Shown one piece after another: positions 7,129 through 14,213 of a DNA stretch of 15,424 nt. The notes beneath the pieces are model-generated. The model made no database searches and had not been told where the DNA came from. It was given only the letters and a program-made list of their open reading frames with translations. Numbering within the stretch: the stretch's first letter is position 1; each line of letters opens with the position of its first letter. The position numbers and the translations under genes were made by a program. This DNA comes from Asaia bogorensis. GTDB taxonomy: Bacteria; Pseudomonadota; Alphaproteobacteria; Acetobacterales; Acetobacteraceae. The stretch covers positions 1 through 15,424 of the forward strand of contig CAMCZJ010000055.1 in assembly GCA_945886995.1 (NCBI GenBank), given 5' to 3'.

Positions 7129-7827
7129 ATGTCCATGCTCCATGCCCGTGATCTCATGACTACCGATGTCATCACCGTGCCGCCAGAAACCCCTGTGGTT
7201 GCCATGGCGCGGCTATTGGCTGAACGCGGCATTTCCGCCGTGCCGGTAATTGGCGCTGATGGCGCCTTGCTTGGCATGGTAACGGAAGCGGATTTGATCC
7301 GCCGCCTGGCGGGGGAGGAAGATAAGCCCGCTTCCTGGTTCAGCGGCTTATTCAGCGACCCCGCGCGCGGGGCGGAACATTACGCCCGAACCCATGGTGC
7401 CAAGGCGCGCGATATCATGACGGAAAAACTGGTCACCGTGGAACCGGATGTCACCGCCGCCCATGTCGCGCAAATCATGGAAAAGCAGGGCATTCGTCGG
7501 GTGCTTGTGGTGCATGAAGGCCGGTTGCGCGGCATTATCAGCCGGGCCGATCTGCTGCGCGCCTTACTGCTACCGCCCGAAAAATCCGAAGGCATCCCGG
7601 ATGAGCGTATCCGCGCTGCCGTGCTGGCCGCCATGCGCAAGGAACCCTGGGCCGATACCTACTACATCATGGTGGATGTGAAGGATGGCGCGGTGACCTT
7701 CCATGGCTTTTCGCGGTCAGAGGCGATTAAGCGCGGCCTTCGGGTCCTGGCAGAGGGCGTGCCGGGCGTGACCTCGGTGACCGATGAGACCCAGCCGCTG
7801 CCGATGTATCTTTACGCGGCGAGCTAA
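7129..7827 (+). CDS. CBS-CBS-BON domain protein
   Basis: This 232-residue cytoplasmic protein has a CBS pair at residues about 8-60 and 92-146, each opening with the typical DLM or DIMT and carrying GI-(S/R)-x-V-(P/L)-V and ADL-(I/L)-R motifs. A BON domain follows at about 158-222 (VKDGAVTFHGF, then VPGVTSV). CBS pairs usually bind adenosine nucleotides and act as energy or redox sensors. BON domains are linked to membrane or phospholipid association, so a sensory or stress role is likely, but no catalytic activity is evident. The start is ATG at 7129 with GGAGGGA at 7114-7120, 8 nt away. The ATG two codons later is less well spaced. The upstream FNR-type palindrome suggests induction under low oxygen, in line with the presence of CBS proteins in FixK/FNR regulons of other alphaproteobacteria. 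Confidence 0.92.
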   Translation: MSMLHARDLMTTDVITVPPETPVVAMARLLAERGISAVPVIGADGALLGMVTEADLIRRLAGEEDKPASWFSGLFSDPARGAEHYARTHGAKARDIMTEKLVTVEPDVTAAHVAQIMEKQGIRRVLVVHEGRLRGIISRADLLRALLLPPEKSEGIPDERIRAAVLAAMRKEPWADTYYIMVDVKDGAVTFHGFSRSEAIKRGLRVLAEGVPGVTSVTDETQPLPMYLYAAS

Positions 7828-7855
7828 GGGCGGGGCGCGCTTTATTGCCGGAAAC

Positions 7856-7884
7856 TTGACCAAACTGCCCCATCCCGCCTAGGC
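7856..7884 (+). promoter_or_regulatory. Candidate sigma-70-type promoter for acpP
   Basis: TTGACC at 7856-7861 and CTAGGC at 7879-7884 are separated by 17 nt. The -35 is good, while the -10 is poor apart from its central TAG. It would give an acpP leader of roughly 120 nt. The left arm of the long inverted repeat lies in its spacer, so protein binding there or DNA structure could affect promoter use. Confidence 0.3.
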
Positions 7885-7931
7885 CCCGTCTTACAGCCAT
7901 GTTAAGGCGACGCCGCCGGGCGGGATGGGGC
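7867..7931 (+). repeat. 13-bp perfect inverted repeat upstream of acpP
   Basis: GCCCCATCCCGCC at 7867-7879 is exactly complementary to GGCGGGATGGGGC at 7919-7931, with 39 nt between the arms. In a transcript that starts upstream it would form a very stable hairpin ahead of acpP, ending about 80 nt before the start codon. No T run follows the right arm, so it is not a standard intrinsic terminator. The 184-nt gap between the CBS-BON gene and acpP is otherwise without a gene. Confidence 0.7.
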
Positions 7932-8011
7932 GCGAGTCCCAGGCCATCGGGCAGCCAGCCGCATTGTTTTGGGGAGCGCGGGCCAAGCCCCGCCAAATGG
8001 AGAGTTACGCG

Positions 8012-8251
8012 ATGAGCGATACCGCCGAGAAGGTCAAGAAGATCGTGGTCGAACACCTTGGCGTCGAAGAAGCGAAGGTGACTACCGAGGCATCCTTCAT
8101 TGATGACCTGGGCGCGGATAGCCTTGACACGGTTGAACTGGTGATGGCGTTCGAAGAAGCCTTCGGCGTGGAAATCCCAGATGACGCTGCCGAGAAGATC
8201 ACGACCGTGAAGGACGCGATCGAGTACATCGAAAAGCACAAGGGCGCCTGA
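8012..8251 (+). CDS. acpP: Acyl carrier protein
   Basis: ACP carries growing acyl chains as thioesters on a phosphopantetheine arm during type II fatty-acid synthesis. The product is 79 residues, the normal size, very acidic and helical. The attachment serine is Ser37 in GADSLD, and the conserved helix II (DTVELVMAFEEAFGVEIPDD) follows. The start is ATG at 8012, with GGAGAG at 7999-8004 7 nt upstream. The longer open frame back to 7925 would add 29 residues with no ACP counterpart. fabF begins 33 nt after the stop, so the two are very likely co-transcribed. fabD and fabG, which often precede acpP, are absent here. The leader carries the long inverted repeat described separately. Confidence 0.98.
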   Translation: MSDTAEKVKKIVVEHLGVEEAKVTTEASFIDDLGADSLDTVELVMAFEEAFGVEIPDDAAEKITTVKDAIEYIEKHKGA

Positions 8252-8284
8252 GCGCCCCTTCGCTGATCCAACGGGGAAACGCGC

Positions 8285-9568
8285 GTGTTCCAAAAGGGTT
8301 TTGCGCCTCGTCGCGTTGTCGTGACGGGCATGGGTATTGCCTGCCCGCTGGGTGTCGGCGTTGAGCATGTGTGGAAGCGCATGCTGGCCGGCCATTCCGG
8401 CATCGCTGCCATTCAATCCTTTGATGCGTCTAACCTGACTGCACGGATCGCGGGTGAAATCCCCGCGGGCCAGAAGGCGGATGGCGGGCTCGACATCAAT
8501 GAATGGATCCCGGTCAAGGATCAGAAAAAGATGGATCGCTTCATCCAGTTCGCGATGGTCGCGGCGGATGAGGCGGTGACAGATTCCGGCTGGGTGCCGC
8601 AGGATGAAGATCAACGCTGCCGCACCGGCGTGATGATCGGGTCCGGTATTGGCGGGCTTGAGACAATCCACGAAGCTGCGTCCCTGATCCTGCAAGGCAA
8701 GATCAAGCGGATTTCGCCGTTCTTCATTCCATCGGCGCTGATCAATCTGGCATCCGGCCAGGTTTCCATCCGCTATGGCTTCAAGGGCCCGAACCATTCC
8801 GTGGTGACCGCCTGCGCCACTGGCGTACATGCGCTTGGCGATGCTGCACGCCTGATTGCCCTTGGCGATGCGGATGTGATGGTGGCCGGTGGCGCCGAAG
8901 CCGCCGTCGGTGAAATCGGCATGGCCGGCTTCTGCGCGGCGCGCGCCCTTTCCACCAGCTTCAATGACAATCCAACCGCTGCTTCCCGCCCCTGGGATGA
9001 AGCGCGTGATGGCTTTGTCATGGGCGAAGGTGCCGGCGTTGTGGTGCTGGAAGAATTGGACCACGCCAAGGCGCGCGGTGCGAAGATTTACGGCGAAGTG
9101 ATCGGCTATGGCATGAGCGGCGATGCCTATCATATCACCGCCCCGGCCGAGGGCCATGATGGCGCCTTCCGTGCCATGAAGGCTGCCCTTGCCAGCGCTG
9201 GCATTACGCCGGAGCAGATCCAGTATGTGAATGCGCATGGCACTTCAACGCCGCTCGGCGATGATCTGGAATTGGAAGCCGTTGAGCGCCTTTGGGGCGA
9301 TTCTGCGCGCGGGCTTGCCATGTCTTCGACTAAATCCGCTGTCGGGCATTTGCTGGGCGCAGCCGGCGCGGTGGAGGGGATTTTCTCTATCCTCGCCATA
9401 CGCGACCAAGTAGCCCCCGCCACGCTCAATCTGGAAAAGCCATCGCGGGAGAGCGCGATTGATCGCGTGGCGAAGGAACCCCAGCCGCGTAAGATTGATA
9501 TCGCGCTGTCCAATTCCTTTGGCTTTGGCGGCACGAATGCCAGCATCATCTTCCGTGGTGCGCCCTAA
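8285..9568 (+). CDS. fabF: 3-oxoacyl-[acyl-carrier-protein] synthase II (beta-ketoacyl-ACP synthase II)
   Basis: FabF condenses malonyl-ACP with acyl-ACP in fatty-acid chain elongation and is the enzyme that elongates palmitoleoyl-ACP in bacteria with unsaturated fatty acids. At 427 residues it is slightly longer than E. coli FabF (413), mainly at the N-terminus. The thiolase-fold Cys-His-His triad is intact: Cys177 in TACATG, His318 in NAHGTST and His355 in KSAVGHLLGAAG. The C-terminal SNSFGFGGTNAS at 409-420 is also typical. The start is GTG at 8285 with GGGGAAA about 8 nt upstream, and no in-frame ATG occurs before residue 16, which already lies inside the first beta strand. It lies between acpP and mltG, as in many alphaproteobacteria, and probably shares their transcript. 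Confidence 0.97.
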   Translation: MFQKGFAPRRVVVTGMGIACPLGVGVEHVWKRMLAGHSGIAAIQSFDASNLTARIAGEIPAGQKADGGLDINEWIPVKDQKKMDRFIQFAMVAADEAVTDSGWVPQDEDQRCRTGVMIGSGIGGLETIHEAASLILQGKIKRISPFFIPSALINLASGQVSIRYGFKGPNHSVVTACATGVHALGDAARLIALGDADVMVAGGAEAAVGEIGMAGFCAARALSTSFNDNPTAASRPWDEARDGFVMGEGAGVVVLEELDHAKARGAKIYGEVIGYGMSGDAYHITAPAEGHDGAFRAMKAALASAGITPEQIQYVNAHGTSTPLGDDLELEAVERLWGDSARGLAMSSTKSAVGHLLGAAGAVEGIFSILAIRDQVAPATLNLEKPSRESAIDRVAKEPQPRKIDIALSNSFGFGGTNASIIFRGAP

Positions 9569-9574
9569 TCACAG

Positions 9575-10588
9575 ATGAGTGAAACGAAGCCCGCACCGCG
9601 CAAACGCCGCGGGCGGGCGGCGCTTATCCTGCTCAGCCTTATTCTGGCCGTACTGATCGGGCTTGGCGCGGCGGCCAAATGGGCGCGCGAGCTTTACGAA
9701 GCGCCCGGCCCGCTGGCCGCAGAGCGCGCCTTGGTCATTCCGCGCGGCGGGACTGAGGCGATTGCAGGCGCGCTCAAGGAAGCGGGCATCATTGCCGACG
9801 CGCGGCACTTCCTGATTGCGAGCCAGATCACGAAAGGTGCCGGCCCTTTGCGCGCGGCGGAATTCGCCTTTCCCGCCGGCGTATCGCTCAAGCAGGTGCT
9901 GGAAATCCTGCGTGAGGCAAAGCCCATCCAGCGCCGTGTGACCATTCCAGAAGGCTTTTCCGCGCTGCAAATCCAGGCGCTGCTGGATAAGACCGAAGGG
10001 CTAATGGGGGAGGCAGAGCCAATCGCTGAGGGCAGCATCCTGCCCGAAACCTATGCCTTTGAATGGGGCGATAGCCGTGCTGCGCTGATCAGGCGGGCGC
10101 AAGCCGCGATGAATACGGCGCTGGCAGAAGCCTGGCGGGACCGCGCACCCGATCTGCCGCTGCGCAGCGCGCGGGAAGCGCTGATCCTGGCTTCCATCAT
10201 TGAACGCGAAACCAGCAAGGCCGAGGAACGCGCTTTGGTCGCTTCCGTCTTCATCAATCGCCTCAGGCGCAATATGCCGCTGCAATCAGACCCGACCGTG
10301 GTTTATGCGGCCTTGGGCGGGGCAGCGCTGGAACGCCCCATTACGCGGGCCGATCTGGACCGCGACAGCCCCTTCAATACCTATCGCAATCGCGGCCTGC
10401 CGCCGGGGCCGATTGCGAATCCGGGGCGCGATTCGCTCCGCGCCGCCACACGGCCCGCGACCAGCAATTTTCTGTATTTTGTGGCGGATGGGTCGGGCGG
10501 GCATGCCTTCGCGGAAACCCTGGAAGCGCATAACCGCAATGTGGCCCGCTGGCGCGAGATTGAGCGGCAGCGGGGCAGCAGGCCATAA
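9575..10588 (+). CDS. mltG: Endolytic transglycosylase MltG
   Basis: MltG is an inner-membrane lytic transglycosylase (YceG family) that cuts nascent peptidoglycan glycan strands and is thought to terminate their synthesis. At 337 residues it has normal length. A basic N-terminus is followed by one membrane anchor at about 15-35. A LysM-like region lies around 50-115, and the catalytic domain follows. The catalytic glutamate is Glu210 in LASIIERET, and the family motifs QSDPTVVYA (237-245), NTYRNRGLPPGPI (268-280) and LYFVADGSGGHAF (300-312) are present. The start is ATG at 9575, only 6 nt after the fabF stop and without a clear Shine-Dalgarno, so translation may depend on coupling to fabF. 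yicC and gmk, which often follow mltG in this class, do not. A strong hairpin and the convergent rpmB come next. Confidence 0.96.
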   Translation: MSETKPAPRKRRGRAALILLSLILAVLIGLGAAAKWARELYEAPGPLAAERALVIPRGGTEAIAGALKEAGIIADARHFLIASQITKGAGPLRAAEFAFPAGVSLKQVLEILREAKPIQRRVTIPEGFSALQIQALLDKTEGLMGEAEPIAEGSILPETYAFEWGDSRAALIRRAQAAMNTALAEAWRDRAPDLPLRSAREALILASIIERETSKAEERALVASVFINRLRRNMPLQSDPTVVYAALGGAALERPITRADLDRDSPFNTYRNRGLPPGPIANPGRDSLRAATRPATSNFLYFVADGSGGHAFAETLEAHNRNVARWREIERQRGSRP

Positions 10589-10593
10589 AACAA

Positions 10594-10621
10594 AACCCGC
10601 GGAAGCTACCCCCCGCGGGTT
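10594..10621 (-). terminator. Intrinsic terminator between mltG and rpmB
   Basis: A perfect 9-bp stem, AACCCGCGG at 10594-10602 and CCGCGGGTT at 10613-10621, encloses a 10-nt loop. Read on the minus strand it runs into TTTTGTTTTA, a good U tract, so it terminates rpmB well. Read on the plus strand only two Ts precede AAAA, so it would stop mltG transcripts less efficiently. It sits 6 nt after the mltG stop and 25 nt after the rpmB stop. Confidence 0.85.
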
Positions 10622-10645
10622 AAAACGGCTCGCCAAGGCTCGGCC

Positions 10646-10939
10646 TTAGGCGGCCTTGGCGGCCTGGGCGCGTTCCAGGCGGCGCTTCAGCACAATGGCG
10701 TCCACCGTCAGCTTACGGTCGGGCGTGCCGAGCAGGAAGGAATCGAGCCCGCCATTATGTTCCACCGTACGAATGCCATTGGTGGAAAGGCGCAGCTTAA
10801 TCGGCGCGGCCAGGATTTCCGACCAGAAGGAGCTTTCCTGCAGATTGGGCAGGAAGCGACGGCGGGTCTTGTTATTGGCGTGGCTGACATTGTTACCCGT
10901 CAGAACACCCTTGCCAGTAATGATGCAGCGGCGAGACAT
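10646..10939 (-). CDS. rpmB: 50S ribosomal protein L28
   Basis: L28 is a small basic protein of the large ribosomal subunit. The 97-residue length fits the longer alphaproteobacterial form (E. coli has 78). Family hallmarks are the opening MSRRCIITGKGVLTGNNVSHANNKTRR, with two Cys/Thr-Gly-Lys style contacts and a basic patch, followed by FLPNLQ at 29-34 and the central LRLSTNGIRTVEHNGGLD. The C-terminal extension is Ala/Lys-rich. The start is ATG at 10939, and only a weak GGAT lies about 10 nt upstream. rpmG, its frequent partner in other bacteria, is not adjacent. The gene follows the 82-residue small protein on the same strand after 89 nt, which include a GC-rich hairpin, and ends just before a strong terminator. 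It may therefore have its own promoter. Confidence 0.98.
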   Translation of the reverse strand: MSRRCIITGKGVLTGNNVSHANNKTRRRFLPNLQESSFWSEILAAPIKLRLSTNGIRTVEHNGGLDSFLLGTPDRKLTVDAIVLKRRLERAQAAKAA

Positions 10940-10950
10940 AGCGGAAATCC

Positions 10951-10985
10951 AAATATAAAGCCGCGCAAGCGGGGCCTGCGCGCGG
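10951..10985 (-). terminator. Hairpin with AT tail in the rpmB leader
   Basis: On the minus strand, CCGCGC and GCGCGG (10980-10985 with 10961-10966) form a GC-rich 6-bp stem followed by CTTTATATTT. This resembles a modest intrinsic terminator for the upstream 82-residue gene, or an attenuator in the rpmB leader, since it ends about 12 nt before the L28 start. The tail is short and interrupted, so either reading is uncertain. Confidence 0.35.
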
Positions 10986-11028
10986 GTTCAACTCGAAGAG
11001 GGGCTTTTGACGGGAAGCTAGGGGCTAG

Positions 11029-11277
11029 TCAAGCCTCAGGCGCGGGGGCCACGCGAAATTCACCGCTTTCGACCGAGGCCAAGGCCTGGCGCAGTACGCC
11101 CGCCACGGCGCGGTCATCCAAAGTCCGGGTCAGCACCCCAAGCGCCCCGCCCAACAGGGCGGATGCGATGGAAATCGGCTGGATTTGCTGTTCCATCATA
11201 TATTCGATCGCCTTGTCCACGACCGAACCGGCATGGCTCAAATCCTCGGGCGCGATGCCTTCCGGGTCCATCTGCAT
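11029..11277 (-). CDS. Small conserved-looking protein of unknown function downstream of the Atm1-type exporter
   Basis: I do not recognise this 82-residue protein. It is predicted mostly helical. An acidic N-terminus (MQMDPEGIAPEDL) is followed by an amphipathic helix at about 15-30. A hydrophobic, glycine-bearing stretch at about 36-50 (SIASALLGGALGVL) comes next, then a second helix at about 52-70 and a Pro/Ala tail. The hydrophobic stretch is short for a transmembrane helix, so a soluble helical bundle or a membrane-associated protein are both possible. Coding status is well supported: ATG at 11277 has AGGAG at 11284-11288, 6 nt away, and codon usage resembles its neighbours. It lies 36 nt after the ABC exporter stop on the same strand, so it is probably its operon partner. 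Confidence 0.75.
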   Translation of the reverse strand: MQMDPEGIAPEDLSHAGSVVDKAIEYMMEQQIQPISIASALLGGALGVLTRTLDDRAVAGVLRQALASVESGEFRVAPAPEA

Positions 11278-11313
11278 GGGTAACTCCTGAATGTAACCGG
11301 CAAATAGGGAGGC

Positions 11314-13218
11314 TCAGGGGCCAGGGGAAGGGGGGGCCGCATTGGGGCGCTGCCGGGGCATTTCCAAATCCGCCGCTGCCTGGGCGCGGGCGGCAGCCTC
11401 GGCAGCGGCCATGGCTTCCGATTGGCGGCGCCACATATCGGCATAAAGCCCGCCGGCGGCGATCAGCGCGCCATGGGTGCCGCGTTCGGCAATGGCACCT
11501 TCTTGCAGCACAATGATCTCATCTGCTTCCACCACTGTGGAAAGCCGATGGGCGATCACCAGTGTGGTGCGGTTGCGCGCCACGTCCCGCAAAGCCGCTT
11601 GGATATCCTGTTCGGTCCGGGTGTCGAGCGCGCTGGTCGCCTCATCCAATATCAGCAGGCGGGGGTCCTTCAGAATGGTGCGCGCAATCGCGACCCGCTG
11701 CTTTTCACCACCCGAAAGCTTGAGGCCGCGTTCACCCACCCGCGTCGCATAACCATCGGGCAAGCGCATGACGAAATCATGCACCTGCGCAAGCCTGGCC
11801 GCGTTTTCGATTTCCGCATCACTCGCCCCTGGCCTGCCATAGGCGATGTTGTAGCGAATGGTGTCGTTGAACAGCACAGTATCCTGCGGCACCACGCCAA
11901 TGGCAGCCCGCAGGCTTTGCTGCGTGATGCCGCGCACGTCCTGCCCATCCACCAAAACGCGCCCACCCGTCACATCATAAAAGCGAAACAGCAAACGAGA
12001 GATGGTGGACTTCCCCGCCCCCGTTGGCCCGACAATGGCGAGCATCCGCCCGGGCGGCACGGTGAAGGAAACGCCCTTCAGAATCTCACGATTCGGCCGA
12101 TAGCCAAAGCGCACATCCTCAAAGCGGATTTCACCAGCACCCAGCGCGAGTGGCACGGCATCCGGTGCATCGCGCACTTCGGCGGGCACATCCAGTAGCG
12201 CGAACATCTGCTCCATATCCGTGAGCCCCTGCTTGATTTCGCGATAGGCGAAGCCAAGGATGTTCAGGGGCTGATAAAGCTGGATCAGATAGGTATTCAC
12301 CATGACCAGATCGCCGATGCTCATGCTGCCATCGGCAATGCCGCGGCCCGCCAGCAGCATGGTGATGGTGAGCCCGACCGCCATGATGGTGGCCTGGCCG
12401 GCATTCAGCATATTGAGCGTGGTTTCGCTTTTGACATAAGCGCTTTCGTAGCGCGTCATGCTTTCATCATAGCGCCGCGATTCATGCGCTTCATTGCCGA
12501 AATACTTGACGGTTTCGTAGTTCAGCAGGCTATCTACGGCCTTGGTATTCGCTTCCTCATCCGTCTGGTTCATCTGGCGGCGAAAGCGCAGCCGCCAATT
12601 GGTAAAAATCAGCGTGAAGGCAACATAGGCGATGATGGTGCCAAGCATGGTCAACGCAAAGGAAGCCGCGAACATCCACCAAAGAATGACCGAGACGAAT
12701 AGAATTTCGACAATGGTCGGAATGATGTTGAACAGCAGGAAATTGAGCGAGGTGGCGATGCCGCGCACGCCCCGTTCAATCACGCGCGAAAGCCCGCCTG
12801 TCGCGCGGTCCATGTGAAAGCGCATGGAAAGCGCGTGCAAATGGCGAAACACGTCCAAGGCCACGCGGCGCCCGGCGCGCGCCTGCACCTTGGAAAAAAC
12901 GGCATTGCGCAATTCCCCAAGCGCCGAGGACATCACGCGGAGCAAGCCATAGCCGACCAGCAGCGCAATCGGCACTGCAACCACTGCGCCAGCGCCCGAT
13001 TGCGGCGCCAGCGCATCCACGGCGCGCGCATAGGCGATGGGCACCAGCACATTCGCGGCCTTGGCCGCGGCCAGCAGCAGCAGCGCGCCCACCACGCGCA
13101 GCCGCAGCATGGGCTCCCCCACCGGCCAAAGATGCGGCGCGATGCGGCGAAGCGCCGGGAAGGGCAGGCCGGCACTTGGCCGGCTGGGGGTGGGCGGGGT
13201 CATGGTCAGCACTGTCAT
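11314..13218 (-). CDS. Atm1-type ABC exporter, fused permease and ATPase
   Basis: This is a 634-residue half-transporter that would work as a homodimer in the inner membrane. Six helices occupy about 40-330, and the nucleotide-binding domain about 362-595. All ATPase motifs are intact: Walker A GPTGAGKST 397-405, Q-loop Gln445, signature LSGGEKQ 501-507, Walker B LLILDE ending at catalytic Glu526, and switch His557. The membrane-domain segment RFRRQMNQTDEEANTKAVD followed by NYETVKYFGNE (233-243) is the hallmark of the Atm1/ABCB7 branch, whose members export glutathione derivatives and support Fe-S cluster or heavy-metal homeostasis. An Ala-rich cytoplasmic tail extends beyond 600. The start is ATG at 13218 with GGAAGGG about 11 nt upstream; ATG at residue 6 is possible but has no ribosome site. 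It is divergent from the Nudix gene. Substrate is inferred from the family. Confidence 0.95.
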   Translation of the reverse strand: MTVLTMTPPTPSRPSAGLPFPALRRIAPHLWPVGEPMLRLRVVGALLLLAAAKAANVLVPIAYARAVDALAPQSGAGAVVAVPIALLVGYGLLRVMSSALGELRNAVFSKVQARAGRRVALDVFRHLHALSMRFHMDRATGGLSRVIERGVRGIATSLNFLLFNIIPTIVEILFVSVILWWMFAASFALTMLGTIIAYVAFTLIFTNWRLRFRRQMNQTDEEANTKAVDSLLNYETVKYFGNEAHESRRYDESMTRYESAYVKSETTLNMLNAGQATIMAVGLTITMLLAGRGIADGSMSIGDLVMVNTYLIQLYQPLNILGFAYREIKQGLTDMEQMFALLDVPAEVRDAPDAVPLALGAGEIRFEDVRFGYRPNREILKGVSFTVPPGRMLAIVGPTGAGKSTISRLLFRFYDVTGGRVLVDGQDVRGITQQSLRAAIGVVPQDTVLFNDTIRYNIAYGRPGASDAEIENAARLAQVHDFVMRLPDGYATRVGERGLKLSGGEKQRVAIARTILKDPRLLILDEATSALDTRTEQDIQAALRDVARNRTTLVIAHRLSTVVEADEIIVLQEGAIAERGTHGALIAAGGLYADMWRRQSEAMAAAEAAARAQAAADLEMPRQRPNAAPPSPGP

Positions 13219-13294
13219 GGGCCAGGGTAGCCCTTCCGGGCAAGCCCCATAGCCCGCCTCGCCTTACCGTGGCGCCCGGTGTTAGATCGGCTTC

Positions 13295-14143
13295 ATGGAC
13301 CGCTTCGCCCGGCATATCGCCGCCTGCAACAACATCCCCTCCCCCGCCGGCTTCGTCGCCTTTCACATGGGCGGCGTGCAGGTTGGTTTCGTAACCTCGG
13401 AATTGGCCCGCGCGCTGACCTTCCGCCCGCGCGATTTCCACTTCGACCAACATGGTGTCGCCATGGCCAGCCGGCTGAAGACAAACGGGGCGCGGAGCGA
13501 TGCGCTCGCCGCCGCCCTGCCCAGCCTGGCTGAGGGTGGGTTTCTGCGTATCCGGCGCGAAGCCTTTGATGTGCGCCAAACCAGCGATGGGCCGGTGCTG
13601 GCGAAGCTGGATCGCGGGGCGCTTCCTGCCTTTGGTGTCATGTCCCAGGGCGTGCATATGAATGGCCTGGTGCGCCGCGCGGATGGGCTGCATGTCTGGA
13701 TTGGTATCCGCGCGCGGGACAAGGCGGTGGCGCCGGGGCAGATTGATAATCTGGTCGCGGGCGGCATTACGGCGGGGCTGACCCCGGATGAGACCCTGGT
13801 GAAGGAGGCGGGCGAAGAAGCCTCCCTACCCCCTGAATTGGCGGCACAGGCACGGCTGGTGGGGCGGGTTTCCTATATCCTGCTGAATAATGAGGGGCTC
13901 AGGCGCGATGTGCTGCATTGCTATGACCTGGAATTGCCGGAGGATGTAACGCCGAAGCCCAATGATGATGAGGTGGAGCGGTTTGAGCTTTGGCCAGCCA
14001 AGCGCCTACTGGAAGCCGTGGCCGATTCGGATGACATCAAATTCAACGTTAACCTGACCTTGATTGACCTTTTCCTGCGCGAAGGGCTGCTGGCCGATCC
14101 TGATGGTTCCTTGCGCGCGGGGTTGGATCAGGGGCCAGCATAG
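13295..14143 (+). CDS. DUF4743-type Nudix hydrolase
   Basis: This 282-residue protein has an N-terminal domain (about 1-115) of the DUF4743 type, followed by a Nudix fold at about 118-265. This architecture is shared with plant NUDT20/24 and the fungal Tnr3-type proteins, which hydrolyse damaged thiamine diphosphate analogues. The Nudix helix is at 156-178, with the core KEAGEE at 170-175 supplying the metal-binding glutamates. The upstream glutamate of the general Nudix consensus is Leu162 here, which may be normal for this branch. The start is ATG at 13295 with no clear Shine-Dalgarno. It is divergent from the Atm1-type exporter (76 nt between starts), and the next gene follows 70 nt downstream. 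A nucleotide or thiamine-phosphate clean-up role is inferred; the substrate is unknown. Confidence 0.88.
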   Translation: MDRFARHIAACNNIPSPAGFVAFHMGGVQVGFVTSELARALTFRPRDFHFDQHGVAMASRLKTNGARSDALAAALPSLAEGGFLRIRREAFDVRQTSDGPVLAKLDRGALPAFGVMSQGVHMNGLVRRADGLHVWIGIRARDKAVAPGQIDNLVAGGITAGLTPDETLVKEAGEEASLPPELAAQARLVGRVSYILLNNEGLRRDVLHCYDLELPEDVTPKPNDDEVERFELWPAKRLLEAVADSDDIKFNVNLTLIDLFLREGLLADPDGSLRAGLDQGPA

Positions 14144-14213
14144 CGCGCCATCTGGACAAGCAGCATTTCCCTTATACACATGGCCCTGAAGATGGTTGAG
14201 GATAAGAAGCGTT

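Noticed and set aside
7925..8011. N-terminal extension of ACP by 29 residues
   Set aside because: The extension overlaps the right arm of the inverted repeat and has no counterpart in ACPs; the ATG at 8012 has a good ribosome site and gives the normal length.
7727..9238. A 503-codon open frame on the minus strand across acpP and fabF
   Set aside because: It is antisense to two unambiguous genes, its translation is His/Arg/Gly-rich without recognisable motifs, and such long antisense frames are expected from third-position GC bias.
12776..13693. A 305-codon minus-strand frame across the start of the ABC exporter and the Nudix gene
   Set aside because: It runs out of frame over the N-terminal coding part of the exporter and antisense to the Nudix gene, and its product has no recognisable domain.
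14150..14180. Possible promoter before tcuA (TGGACA with TATACA)
   Set aside because: The spacing between the two hexamers is only about 14 nt, too short for a convincing sigma-70 promoter.
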